Of a stretch of DNA of 18,041 nt, positions 8,359 through 15,409 are shown piece by piece. Each line of letters starts with the position of its first letter. Within the stretch, counting starts at the first letter, position 1. Position numbers and translations under genes: made by a program. Source of the DNA: Sedimenticola_A endophacoides (lineage in GTDB: Bacteria; Pseudomonadota; Gammaproteobacteria; Chromatiales; Chromatiaceae); contig PQCO01000236.1 of the NCBI GenBank assembly GCA_003062345.1, forward strand, positions 1 through 18,041. The letters run 5' to 3'. The notes under the pieces are model-generated. The model made no database searches. It had not been told where the DNA came from and saw nothing but the letters and a program-made list of their open reading frames with translations.

Positions 8359-8662
8359 GAAAATCCTTGGTTGGTAGGGTAAAGACGTCGGGGATTGTAC
8401 TCCAGTGCCGGTGCGCGCGGGAAACCGGACCGCCGAGGGTCCTTCGGACTCCTCATCCCGCACCGCCCATCGGATGAACCGAGGCATCAGGAAGGGCCGC
8501 GATATCCAATCGTCTCCAGCCAACAACCGGGCATCGATGGAATCACAGGCAGTTCAATCCGGCGCGGACCGGCCGTATACCCGCCGTCGGGCAATGGTTT
8601 TACATTACAATTTCCCATAAGATGGGATGAATTGTGAATCACAACCTCCCGTGAGAGAAGCG
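8359..8662. other. Divergent intergenic region between uup and trpB2
   Basis: About 304 bases hold no supportable gene. Going plus-ward there is a minus-strand TACAAT (8394-8399) that could be the uup -10 element, without a good -35; an imperfect hairpin GAGGGTCC-TTC-GGAC-T-CCTC at 8435-8454; an A/T-rich patch at 8599-8620 containing TTTACA and TACAAT on the plus strand, likely part of the trpB2 promoter although I could not fit a -35/-10 pair at normal spacing; and a perfect palindrome at 8632-8644. Short plus-strand frames here lack any recognisable protein. Confidence 0.5.
8632..8644. promoter_or_regulatory. Palindrome TTGTGA-A-TCACAA, candidate operator
   Basis: TTGTGA and TCACAA are exact inverted arms around a single A. 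The site ends 18 bases before the trpB2 ATG (8663) and just after the A/T-rich patch, where a repressor would block transcription start or early elongation. The half-sites resemble CRP arms (TGTGA/TCACA), but CRP sites have 6 bases between arms and this has 1. The bound factor is unknown. A chance occurrence cannot be excluded from one sequence. Confidence 0.4.
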
Positions 8663-10012
8663 ATGCAGACCAAGATCCTGTTGAACGAATCCGATATGCC
8701 GACCCACTGGTACAACGTGGTGGCGGACATGCCCAATCCCCCGGCCCCGCCCCTCGGCCCGGACGGCAACCCGGTGGGGCCCGACGCCCTGGCGGCGATC
8801 TTCCCCGAGGCGCTGATCCTGCAGGAGGTGAGCGCCGAGCGCTGGATCCCGATCCCCGAGGAGGTGCGTCAGGCACTCAGCCTGTGGCGCCCCTCGCCGC
8901 TGTACCGGGCGCACCGCCTGGAGCAGGCCCTCGGCACCCCGGCGAAGATCTATTACAAGAACGAGGCGGTGAGCCCCGCCGGCTCCCACAAGCCCAACAC
9001 CGCCATCCCCCAGGCCTACTACAACAAACAGGCGGGGATCCGAAAGCTCTCCACCGAGACCGGCGCCGGCCAGTGGGGCTGCTCCCTCTCCCTGGCGGGG
9101 CAGCTGTTCGGCCTGGAGGTGGAGGTGTTCATGGTCAAGATCAGCTATGACCAGAAGCCCTACCGGCGCACCATGATGCGCACCTGGGGGGCACAGGTGC
9201 ACGCCAGCCCCACCGACCTCACCGAGTCAGGCCGCCGCATCCTCGCCGGGCACCCCGACAGCGAGGGCTCGCTCGGTATCGCCATCTCAGAGGCGGTGGA
9301 GGTGGCCGCGCAGAGCGCCGACACCAACTACGCCCTCGGTTCGGTACTCAACCACGTGCTGCTGCACCAGACCATCATCGGCGAAGAGGCGAAGCGACAA
9401 CTGGAGCTGGCGGGCGACTACCCCGACATGATCTTCGCCCCCTGCGGCGGCGGCTCCAACTTCGGCGGTATCGCCTTCCCCTTCTTCGCCGACAAGGCGG
9501 CGGGGCGGGAGGTGCGGCTGGTGGCGGTGGAACCCACCTCCTGCCCGACCCTCACCAAGGGCATCTACGCCTATGACTACGGCGACGCCATCGGCCTCAC
9601 GCCGCTGCTCAAGATGTACACCCTGGGCCACGACTTCATGCCCCCGGGGATCCACGCGGGGGGGCTGCGCTACCACGGCGACTCGGCCCTGATCAGCCAG
9701 CTCCATCACGAGGGGCTGGTGGAGGCGGTGGCGGTACCCCAGTTGGAGACCTTCCAGGCGGGCGTGCTGTTCGCCCAGAACGAGGGGATCGTGCCCGCCC
9801 CCGAATCGACCCACGCCATCGCCGCCGTGATCCGCGAGGCCAACCGCTGCCGGGAGAGCGGCGAACCCAAGACCCTGCTGTTCAACCTCTCCGGCCACGG
9901 CCACTTCGACATGAGCGCCTACGACCGCTACTTCGCCGGCGAACTACAGGACTACGACTACCCCGAGGAGGCGATCCGCGAGGCGCTGGCCCACCTGCCC
10001 AAGGTGGGATAA
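8663..10012 (+). CDS. trpB: TrpB2-type tryptophan synthase beta subunit
   Basis: This PLP enzyme condenses indole with L-serine (or O-phosphoserine in some TrpB2) to give L-tryptophan. The 449 residues include the PLP lysine in AGSHKPNTA (Lys110), the catalytic Glu132 in ETGAGQWG, and the phosphate-binding GGGSNFGG (262-269). GAGQWG in place of the classical TrpB1 GAGQHG, plus the N-terminal extension MPTHWYNVVADMP, places it in the TrpB2 class. ATG 8663 is chosen because homologs begin with this KILLxESxMPTxWYN segment; ATG 8627 would add 12 unlikely residues. No trpA is adjacent, as is usual for TrpB2, so a stand-alone indole-salvage role is plausible but inferred. Confidence 0.92.
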   Translation: MQTKILLNESDMPTHWYNVVADMPNPPAPPLGPDGNPVGPDALAAIFPEALILQEVSAERWIPIPEEVRQALSLWRPSPLYRAHRLEQALGTPAKIYYKNEAVSPAGSHKPNTAIPQAYYNKQAGIRKLSTETGAGQWGCSLSLAGQLFGLEVEVFMVKISYDQKPYRRTMMRTWGAQVHASPTDLTESGRRILAGHPDSEGSLGIAISEAVEVAAQSADTNYALGSVLNHVLLHQTIIGEEAKRQLELAGDYPDMIFAPCGGGSNFGGIAFPFFADKAAGREVRLVAVEPTSCPTLTKGIYAYDYGDAIGLTPLLKMYTLGHDFMPPGIHAGGLRYHGDSALISQLHHEGLVEAVAVPQLETFQAGVLFAQNEGIVPAPESTHAIAAVIREANRCRESGEPKTLLFNLSGHGHFDMSAYDRYFAGELQDYDYPEEAIREALAHLPKVG

Positions 10013-10036
10013 CGCCCGCTCCGGGGCCGCTGCCCG

Positions 10037-10078
10037 GCGGAGGCGGGCGATGGGATCGACCCCGTCCGCCGCCTCCGC
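10037..10078. repeat. GC-rich inverted repeat, 10-bp arms
   Basis: GCGGAGGCGG at 10037-10046 is exactly repeated in inverted form as CCGCCTCCGC at 10069-10078, with a 22-base loop that itself can pair GGG with CCC. It begins 25 bases after the trpB2 stop. A stable hairpin would form in RNA on either strand, but no T-tract follows, so a classical intrinsic terminator is not supported; it may be a 3'-end stabilising stem or a Rho-assisted stop. It overlaps the candidate promoter of the next gene. Confidence 0.4.
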
Positions 10079-10084
10079 TACACT
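10056..10084 (+). promoter_or_regulatory. Candidate sigma70-type promoter for the DUF815 gene
   Basis: A -35-like TCGACC (10056-10061, 4 of 6 to consensus) and -10-like TACACT (10079-10084, 4 of 6) are separated by 17 bases. Transcription would start near 10091, giving a leader of about 28 bases with AGGCGGA at 10104-10110, 8 bases before the GTG start at 10119. It overlaps the inverted repeat at 10037-10078. The match is modest. Confidence 0.35.
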
Positions 10085-10118
10085 CGAAGCCCATTGCACA
10101 ACCAGGCGGAACCTACCC

Positions 10119-10997
10119 GTGGCAACCAACCTGCAACTGCTGGAGCGGGCCGAGCGGCTTATCGAACGGCTCGAACAACTCATCACCCCCCGGCAAACTC
10201 CACCCGACTGGGGACACATCGCCTACCGCTGGCGCCCGCCGCGAGGGCTCGAACCGGTGCGCCATCCCCATCGCATCGCCCTCGATGACCTGCTCTGCAT
10301 GGAGCGCCAGAAGACCGAGGTGGCGCGCAACACCGAACAGTTTCTCACCGGGCGGACCGCCAACAATGTACTGCTCTGGGGCTCGCGCGGGACGGGGAAA
10401 TCGTCCCTGATCAAGGCCGTTCTCAATGAATTCTCGGATCGGGGCCTGCGTCTGATCGAGGTGGAGAAGCACGATCTGATCGCCCTGCCCGAGATTGTCG
10501 AGCAGTTGTGCGACCGGCCGGAGCGCTTTGTGCTCTATTGCGACGACCTCTCGTTCGAGGGTGATGACGCCAGTTACAAATCCCTCAAGGCGGTTCTCGA
10601 CGGCTCCATCGCCGCCGCCCCCGAAAACGTCCTTATCTACGCCACCTCCAACCGCCGCCACCTGCTGCCCGAGTATCAACAGGAGAACCAGGAGGCGCGG
10701 GTGATCGACGAGGAGCTGCACCTGGGCGACAGCGCCGAGGAGAAGATATCCCTCTCCGAGCGCTTCGGGCTCTGGCTTTCGTTCCATCCCTTCAGCCAGG
10801 AGCAGTATCTGCGCATCGTCGATCACTGGCTGGAGCGGTTTGGCGACGGCGCCGGAAGCACGGACCCGGCGGTCCGCGCCGAGGCCCTGCGCTGGGCCCG
10901 TGCGCGCGGCTCACGCAGTGGGCGCGTGGCCTGTCAGTTCGCCCGGGATCGGGCCGGCCGCCAGCCGCCCCGGCCGGAGACTCACTCCAGCCAGTAA
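10119..10997 (+). CDS. DUF815 family AAA+ type ATPase
   Basis: This is a predicted P-loop ATPase of the DUF815 family, whose cellular role is not established. From GTG 10119 the protein has 292 residues. The N-terminal 80 residues include a Leu-rich helix and a family-typical stretch IALDDLLCMERQKTEVARNT. Walker A is GSRGTGKSS (88-96), Walker B FVLYCDDLSFE (137-147), and the sensor-like ATSNRRHL (175-182) precedes an acidic segment and SLSERFGLWL, where an arginine finger may sit. The GTG start is favoured by AGGCGGA 8 bases upstream; the longer frame to 10050 would run across the inverted repeat. The 3' end overlaps the convergent DUF2927 gene by 16 bases. Confidence 0.85.
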   Translation: MATNLQLLERAERLIERLEQLITPRQTPPDWGHIAYRWRPPRGLEPVRHPHRIALDDLLCMERQKTEVARNTEQFLTGRTANNVLLWGSRGTGKSSLIKAVLNEFSDRGLRLIEVEKHDLIALPEIVEQLCDRPERFVLYCDDLSFEGDDASYKSLKAVLDGSIAAAPENVLIYATSNRRHLLPEYQQENQEARVIDEELHLGDSAEEKISLSERFGLWLSFHPFSQEQYLRIVDHWLERFGDGAGSTDPAVRAEALRWARARGSRSGRVACQFARDRAGRQPPRPETHSSQ

Positions 10998-11770
10998 CGC
11001 TCGTCCCGTTCCAGCAGCACCTTGTACTTTTCGCGCATCTCGGGCAGCCGCTCGCGCACGATCCGACGCACGATCGGCAGCACCTGCCCGGCCGACATCC
11101 CGGGCTTCAGACGGGGGTCGTACAGCGCCTGCAGCAGCAGCTTGTCCAGGGGGCTGAGCCGCTCATCCACGCTGCGGTCGTTAAACACCGAGGGGTATAC
11201 CTCGTCGGAGTCGTTGGGCAGGCCCAATCCCTGGGTGATCTCCTCCACCACGCAGGCGGGCAGCTTTCCCCGGGCCCGCGCCTTGTCGGGAGGGATGGCG
11301 ATAAACGCCTGCACAATCTCGCCGCTCGCCTTGACGTTGATCTGGGCGACGCAGATGCTCTTCTCCAGCAGCTCGCCGGAAAACGGCGCCTCGGTGTAGT
11401 AGTCTCCCATGGCCTGGCGCAGGCGGTCGGAGCGTTCGAACAGGATCACCATATTGGCCAGTTCACGCAGCGGCACCCGCTCCACCGGATGAGCGATCAA
11501 CAGCCGCAGCGTGGCCAGGTGTTCATCAACCAACTGGCTCTGTATATGCTCGGAGCCGAGTCGGCTGTCGATATAGATACGCACCGGCTTGAGCCACTTG
11601 CGCAACGGCTTGGCCTCACCCGGCCGGTATTCCGAGCGCAGCGCGATCTTCTCGAACGAGCTGACCAGATAGTCCTCTTCCAGCCACTGCAGCCCGGTGG
11701 CGCAGGTAAGCAGAAGCGTACCGAGCAGCAGGCGAGAAAAGATGGTGAAACCTCGATCATGAAATGGCAT
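10982..11770 (-). CDS. DUF2927-like exported protein of unknown function
   Basis: The 262-residue protein has an N-terminal basic then hydrophobic segment (about 10-28, FSRLLLGTLLLTCATG), which reads as an uncleaved anchor or a signal. LLLTC resembles a lipobox but has Leu at -2 and Thr at -1, so lipidation is doubtful. The mature part carries KPVRIYIDSRLG (about 61-72), CVVEEITQGLGLPNDSDEV (173-191) and LSPLDKLLLQALYDPRLKPG (205-224), patterns I associate with DUF2927 proteins. Their function is unknown; the conserved EE and ND residues might form an active site, which is inference. ATG at 11770 is chosen over an upstream in-frame ATG at 11821 because AGGGGG and TAGGGG lie just before it. 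It lies 83 bases downstream of cysS on the same strand. Confidence 0.7.
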   Translation of the reverse strand: MPFHDRGFTIFSRLLLGTLLLTCATGLQWLEEDYLVSSFEKIALRSEYRPGEAKPLRKWLKPVRIYIDSRLGSEHIQSQLVDEHLATLRLLIAHPVERVPLRELANMVILFERSDRLRQAMGDYYTEAPFSGELLEKSICVAQINVKASGEIVQAFIAIPPDKARARGKLPACVVEEITQGLGLPNDSDEVYPSVFNDRSVDERLSPLDKLLLQALYDPRLKPGMSAGQVLPIVRRIVRERLPEMREKYKVLLERDERYWLE

Positions 11771-11848
11771 ATCCCCTACCCCCTTTGTGCGGCAGGGCAC
11801 GGCCTTACGGCACCGCGCCAATCTGTGTTTGTAACGGCAGGCGACGCC

Positions 11849-11863
11849 CCGGGTTAAACCCGG
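11849..11863. repeat. Dyad CCGGGTT-A-AACCCGG spanning the cysS stop codon
   Basis: Seven-base arms are perfect around a single A and include the cysS TAA (11854-11856 on the minus strand). No T-tract follows on the minus strand, so it is a weak terminator candidate at best; it might be a 3'-end stem or coincidence in GC-rich sequence. Confidence 0.25.
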
Positions 11864-13242
11864 CGCCAGGTGGTCCCACCCGGCCCATCCTCCAGCACCA
11901 CGCCCTGCTCCTTGAGCCGGTCCCGGATCCGATCGGCGCTGGCCCAGTCACGGGCCGCCTTGGCGGCGGTGCGGCTGGCGATCAGCGCCTCGATCCCGTC
12001 ATCGTCAAGCCCCTCCCCCGCAGGCGTCGCGCCACCGCGCAGGTAGGCCTCGGGGTCATCCTGCAGGATCCCCAGCACTCCACCCAACTGCCGGAGCCGG
12101 GCCGCCAGGGCCGCCGCCCGGGGCGCATCCTCGCCGCGCAGGCGGTTGATCTCGCGCGCCAGCTCGAACATGGCGGCCAGGGCCTCGGGGGTGTTGAAGT
12201 CATCCTCCATGGCCGCATGAAAGCGCGCCACCAGCTCGTCGCCCCCGGCGGGCTGTGCCCCGTCCAGACCGCGCAGGGCGGTGTAGAACCGGGTCAGCGC
12301 CCCCCGTGCGTTGTCCAGGTGCTCGTCGTCGTAGTTGAGCGGCGAGCGGTACTGGCTGGTGAGGATGAAATAACGCACCTCCTCGGCCCGGTAGCGCTCC
12401 AGGATCTCGCGCACGGTAAAGAAGTTGCCCAGGGACTTGGACATCTTCTCGTCGTTGATACGCACGAAGCCGTTGTGCATCCAGTAGTTGACAAACGGCT
12501 TTCCGGTGGCCCCCTCGGCCTGGGCGATCTCGTTCTCATGATGGGGGAAGGTGAGATCGGCGCCGCCGCCGTGGATATCAAAGGTATCGCCCAGGCAGCA
12601 GGTGGACATCGCCGAGCACTCGATATGCCAGCCGGGCCGCCCCTCGCCCCAGGGTGAAGGCCATGCCGGCTCGCCCGGCTTGGCGGCCTTCCAGAGGGCG
12701 AAGTCGAGGGGATCGCGCTTCACATCCCCCACCTCCACCCGGGCCCCGGCCTGCAGATCGTCGACCGATTTGCCGGAGAGCTTGCCGTAACCCGGGAAGC
12801 TCTTGACGTCGAAGTAGACATCACCGTTGTCCGCCGCGTAGGCGTGGCCGTTTTCGATCAGTCGTCCGATCATGGCGACAATCTCCCCCAGGTGGGCGGT
12901 GGCGCGGGGCTCCTCGTCGGGAGGCAGAATCCCCAGGGCCTCGGAGTCCTCGTGCATCGCCCGGATGAAGCGCTCCGTCAGCGCCCCGAAGGGTTCGCCG
13001 TTCTCGTTGGCCCGGGCGATGATCTTGTCGTCGATATCGGTGATATTGCGGATATAGGCGACCTCGAAGCCGAGGGCCCTGAGGTAGCGCGAGACCACGT
13101 CGAACACCACCATCACCCGGGCGTGGCCCAGGTGGCAGAGGTCATAGACGGTCATGCCGCAGACGTACATGCGCACCTTGCCCGGGACGATGGGTTCGAA
13201 TACTTCTTTCTGGTTGGTGAGATCGTTATAGATCTTCAGCAT
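11854..13242 (-). CDS. cysS: Cysteinyl-tRNA synthetase
   Basis: CysS charges tRNA-Cys with cysteine using ATP, in the cytoplasm. The 462-residue protein matches the usual length (E. coli 461). It has the class I HIGH motif as HLGH (37-40), the KMSKS motif (266-270), and all four zinc ligands at the same numbering as E. coli: Cys28 in YVCGMT, Cys209 in HIECSAM, His234 and Glu238 in FPHHENE. The anticodon-binding DALR region fills the C-terminal third. ATG 13242 is supported by GGAG upstream and by family N-termini (MLKIYN); the frame stays open to 13572, but that extension would run through the divergent ppiA region. It is divergent from ppiA, and a DUF2927-like gene follows on the same strand. 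Confidence 0.97.
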   Translation of the reverse strand: MLKIYNDLTNQKEVFEPIVPGKVRMYVCGMTVYDLCHLGHARVMVVFDVVSRYLRALGFEVAYIRNITDIDDKIIARANENGEPFGALTERFIRAMHEDSEALGILPPDEEPRATAHLGEIVAMIGRLIENGHAYAADNGDVYFDVKSFPGYGKLSGKSVDDLQAGARVEVGDVKRDPLDFALWKAAKPGEPAWPSPWGEGRPGWHIECSAMSTCCLGDTFDIHGGGADLTFPHHENEIAQAEGATGKPFVNYWMHNGFVRINDEKMSKSLGNFFTVREILERYRAEEVRYFILTSQYRSPLNYDDEHLDNARGALTRFYTALRGLDGAQPAGGDELVARFHAAMEDDFNTPEALAAMFELAREINRLRGEDAPRAAALAARLRQLGGVLGILQDDPEAYLRGGATPAGEGLDDDGIEALIASRTAAKAARDWASADRIRDRLKEQGVVLEDGPGGTTWRRV

Positions 13243-13283
13243 GGGGGCTCCGAAAAGGTACAGCGAAGGGAAAATATGGGCGC

Positions 13284-13311
13284 ATGGTAAACGAAACCGG
13301 CCGGGCGACAA
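13284..13311 (-). promoter_or_regulatory. Candidate cysS promoter
   Basis: On the minus strand TTGTCG (13311-13306, 4 of 6 to -35 consensus) and TACCAT (13289-13284, 4 of 6 to -10) are 16 bases apart. Transcription would begin near 13277, giving a leader of about 35 bases that contains the GGAG before the cysS ATG at 13242. It is a modest match in the only non-coding space between the divergent genes. Confidence 0.3.
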
Positions 13312-13335
13312 AGCCACCCGGGGAGAATTGACTGA

Positions 13336-13350
13336 AAAAAGGGCCTTTTT
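13336..13350. promoter_or_regulatory. A/T-armed dyad AAAAAGG-G-CCTTTTT in the cysS-ppiA gap
   Basis: The arms are perfect and 7 bases long around a single G. A TTGACT hexamer lies just before it (13328-13333), but no good -10 follows at 15-19 bases. TATCAT at 13369-13374 (5 of 6) could be a ppiA -10 with a poor -35. The dyad may be a protein-binding site or a small hairpin; no function is shown. Confidence 0.3.
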
Positions 13351-13420
13351 CCCCCTCTCAGGAAGGATTATCATGGCCGTTTGCCGCAAACCGGCCTGAA
13401 CACACAAACAAGGGGTCACG

Positions 13421-14008
13421 ATGATCAGACAGATGTTGCGGCGGCTTGCTGCCGCCCTCACCCTCACCCTCCTCGCCACCGGCGCCACCGCGGCGGACGC
13501 CCCCCGGGTACTGCTGAAGACCAGTCTCGGCGAGATCGAACTGACCCTGAACGCCGACAAGGCCCCGCTCACCGTGGAGAACTTCCTGCGCTACGTGGAC
13601 GAGGGATTCTACGACGGCACCGTCTTCCACCGCGTGATCAACAGTTTCATGATCCAGGGCGGAGGCTTCACCCCCGACCTGCGCCAGAAAGAGACCCACG
13701 CCGCGATCAACAACGAGGCGGACAACGGCCTGAAGAACCGTCGCGGCACCATCGCCATGGCCCGCACCAGCATGCCCCACTCGGCCACTGCCCAGTTTTT
13801 CATCAACCATGCGGATAACGACTTCCTCGACCACACCGCCCCCCGGGGACGCGGCTGGGGTTATGCCGTGTTCGGCGAGGTGAGCGGCGGCCTGGAGACC
13901 GTGGACCGGATCGCCGACGTCTACACCACCAGCCGCATGGGCATGCAGAATGTACCCGAAGAGCCGGTGCTGATCGAGAGCGTCACCCGTATTCCAAACA
14001 ACAACTGA
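13421..14008 (+). CDS. ppiA: Periplasmic peptidyl-prolyl cis-trans isomerase (cyclophilin)
   Basis: This cyclophilin catalyses prolyl isomerisation in exported proteins. The 195 residues start with a Sec signal peptide: a basic n-region (MIRQMLRRL), a hydrophobic core, and a cleavage site after ATA at about 24. The cyclophilin fold follows, with active-site Arg in FHRVI, FMIQGGGF, TIAMART and SATAQFFIN, and the loop GWGYAVFGEVSGG. AAGGGGT lies just before ATG 13421. The stop is 14 bases from ppiB, and the two are tandem relatives, this one exported and the next cytoplasmic. Confidence 0.94.
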   Translation: MIRQMLRRLAAALTLTLLATGATAADAPRVLLKTSLGEIELTLNADKAPLTVENFLRYVDEGFYDGTVFHRVINSFMIQGGGFTPDLRQKETHAAINNEADNGLKNRRGTIAMARTSMPHSATAQFFINHADNDFLDHTAPRGRGWGYAVFGEVSGGLETVDRIADVYTTSRMGMQNVPEEPVLIESVTRIPNNN

Positions 14009-14022
14009 GGACATCAGTACGC

Positions 14023-14529
14023 ATGATTACCCTGAAGACCAACAAGGGCGACATCGTCATCCAACTCGACGAGACACGGGCACCCAAGACCTGCCGCAAC
14101 TTCACGCAATACGCCCGGGACGGATTTTACGACGGCACCATCTTCCACCGCGTGATCGGCAACTTCATGATCCAGGGCGGGGGGTTCGAGACGGGCATGA
14201 TCCAGAAACCCACCCGTGACCCGATCCACAACGAGGCCAAGAACGGACTCAGCAACGAGACCGGCACCATCGCCATGGCCCGCACCATGGAGCCGCACTC
14301 GGCCACCGCCCAGTTCTTCATCAACGTGGCCGACAACAAGTTTCTCGACTATCCGGGCCAGGACGGCTGGGGCTACTGTGTCTTCGGGCGGGTGACCGAA
14401 GGCATGGAAGTGGTCGAGGCGATCAAGACCGTGCCCACCGAAAGCAAGATGTTCCACCAGGATGTACCGGTGGAGGATGTGGTGATCGAGCAGGTGATCA
14501 TCGACGAGGCGGCCGGCGAAGAGGCCTGA
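14023..14529 (+). CDS. ppiB: Cytoplasmic peptidyl-prolyl cis-trans isomerase B
   Basis: This is a cyclophilin without a signal peptide, 168 residues long, close to E. coli PpiB (164). It carries the catalytic Arg in FHRVI, FMIQGGGF, MARTMEPHSATAQFFIN and GWGYCVFGRVTEGM. GAGGAC upstream supports ATG 14023. It lies between ppiA (14-base gap) and lpxH (11-base gap), so the three are probably cotranscribed. In E. coli cysS, ppiB and lpxH are also neighbours, which supports the assignment. Confidence 0.96.
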   Translation: MITLKTNKGDIVIQLDETRAPKTCRNFTQYARDGFYDGTIFHRVIGNFMIQGGGFETGMIQKPTRDPIHNEAKNGLSNETGTIAMARTMEPHSATAQFFINVADNKFLDYPGQDGWGYCVFGRVTEGMEVVEAIKTVPTESKMFHQDVPVEDVVIEQVIIDEAAGEEA

Positions 14530-14540
14530 AGCGGCCCGCC

Positions 14541-15275
14541 ATGGCCGACACACTGCTCATCTCCGACCTGCACCTGAGTGGGGAGCGGCCCGCGACCGTC
14601 GCCCTGTTCCTCCGCTTCCTGGAGGAGCGGGCGCGCGGTGCCGGCGCCCTCTACATCCTGGGAGATCTATTCGACGCCTGGATCGGCGATGACGCAACCC
14701 CCCCGCCCATCCCCGGCATCCTGCGGGCCCTGCGGCGCCTGAACGATACCGGCACACCCATCTTCCTGCAGCATGGAAACCGCGATTTCCTCCTCGGCGA
14801 CGCCTTCGCCCGCGCCACCGGCTGCACCCTGCTCGACGACCCCGCGCGGATCGAACTCGGCGCCACCCCCACCCTGCTGATGCACGGCGACCTGCTGTGC
14901 ACCGATGACCACGCCTACCAACAGACCCGAAAATTCCTGCGCAGCCCCGGATTCATCAGTGATCTCCTCTCCAAGACCATCGAGCAACGGCTGGAACTGG
15001 CAGCCGAATACCGCCGACGCAGCGGTGAGGCGACCGCCGCCCTGGAGGCGCAGGTCATGGACGTCAACCAACAGACGGTGGAGCGCTACATGCGCGAGGC
15101 GGGCGTACGGCAACTGATCCACGGCCATACCCACCGCCCCGGAGTCCACCGCTTCATACTGGATGGAAAACCGGCGGTACGCCGGGTGCTCGCCCAGTGG
15201 AGCGAAAACCACGGGCAATACCTGCGCATCAACCACCAAAAGACCATCAGCGAAACCTTCCCCAAAAACCGATAA
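14541..15275 (+). CDS. lpxH: LpxH, UDP-2,3-diacylglucosamine pyrophosphatase
   Basis: LpxH cleaves UDP-2,3-diacylglucosamine to lipid X and UMP at the inner face of the inner membrane, the fourth step of lipid A synthesis. The 244-residue protein is a calcineurin-like metallophosphoesterase with every metal-ligand motif: SDLHL (Asp9, His11), GDLFD (Asp42), GNRD (Asn80), HGDLL (His115) and GHTHRP (His195, His197). These positions are within one residue of those in E. coli LpxH. A helical insertion at about 124-185 matches the lipid-binding cap. No strong ribosome site is visible before ATG 14541, and coupling to ppiB 11 bases upstream is likely. It shows that the organism makes lipid A. Confidence 0.96.
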   Translation: MADTLLISDLHLSGERPATVALFLRFLEERARGAGALYILGDLFDAWIGDDATPPPIPGILRALRRLNDTGTPIFLQHGNRDFLLGDAFARATGCTLLDDPARIELGATPTLLMHGDLLCTDDHAYQQTRKFLRSPGFISDLLSKTIEQRLELAAEYRRRSGEATAALEAQVMDVNQQTVERYMREAGVRQLIHGHTHRPGVHRFILDGKPAVRRVLAQWSENHGQYLRINHQKTISETFPKNR

Positions 15276-15409
15276 CCCGGTCGCAAACCGCTCCCTCGGA
15301 ACCACCACAGCCCACCGCTTTGCGGGCCACTTAACAGTGAAACCGCCCCAGCCCGCCTATAGCTTTAATCAGAAGCGGCAACCCACGCGGCCGCGCACCG
15401 GAATCCGTC

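Noticed and set aside
6505..8382. A 625-codon open frame on the plus strand opposite uup
   Set aside because: It is the antisense shadow of a well-supported ABC-F gene; its translation is Leu/Gln/His-rich with no domain.
8359..8526. N-terminal extension of uup
   Set aside because: The 56 extra residues have no ABC-F counterpart; the domain starts at Met 8358, and the extension covers the promoter region.
8632..8644. CRP-binding site
   Set aside because: The arms look like CRP half-sites, but the single-base spacer does not fit the 6-base spacing of CRP sites.
13243..13572. N-terminal extension of cysS
   Set aside because: CysS proteins begin at MLKIYN; the extension would cross the gap and run antisense into ppiA.
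15276..15409. c-di-GMP riboswitch or terminator upstream of the GGDEF gene
   Set aside because: I could not find the conserved GEMM core or a GC stem followed by a T-tract.
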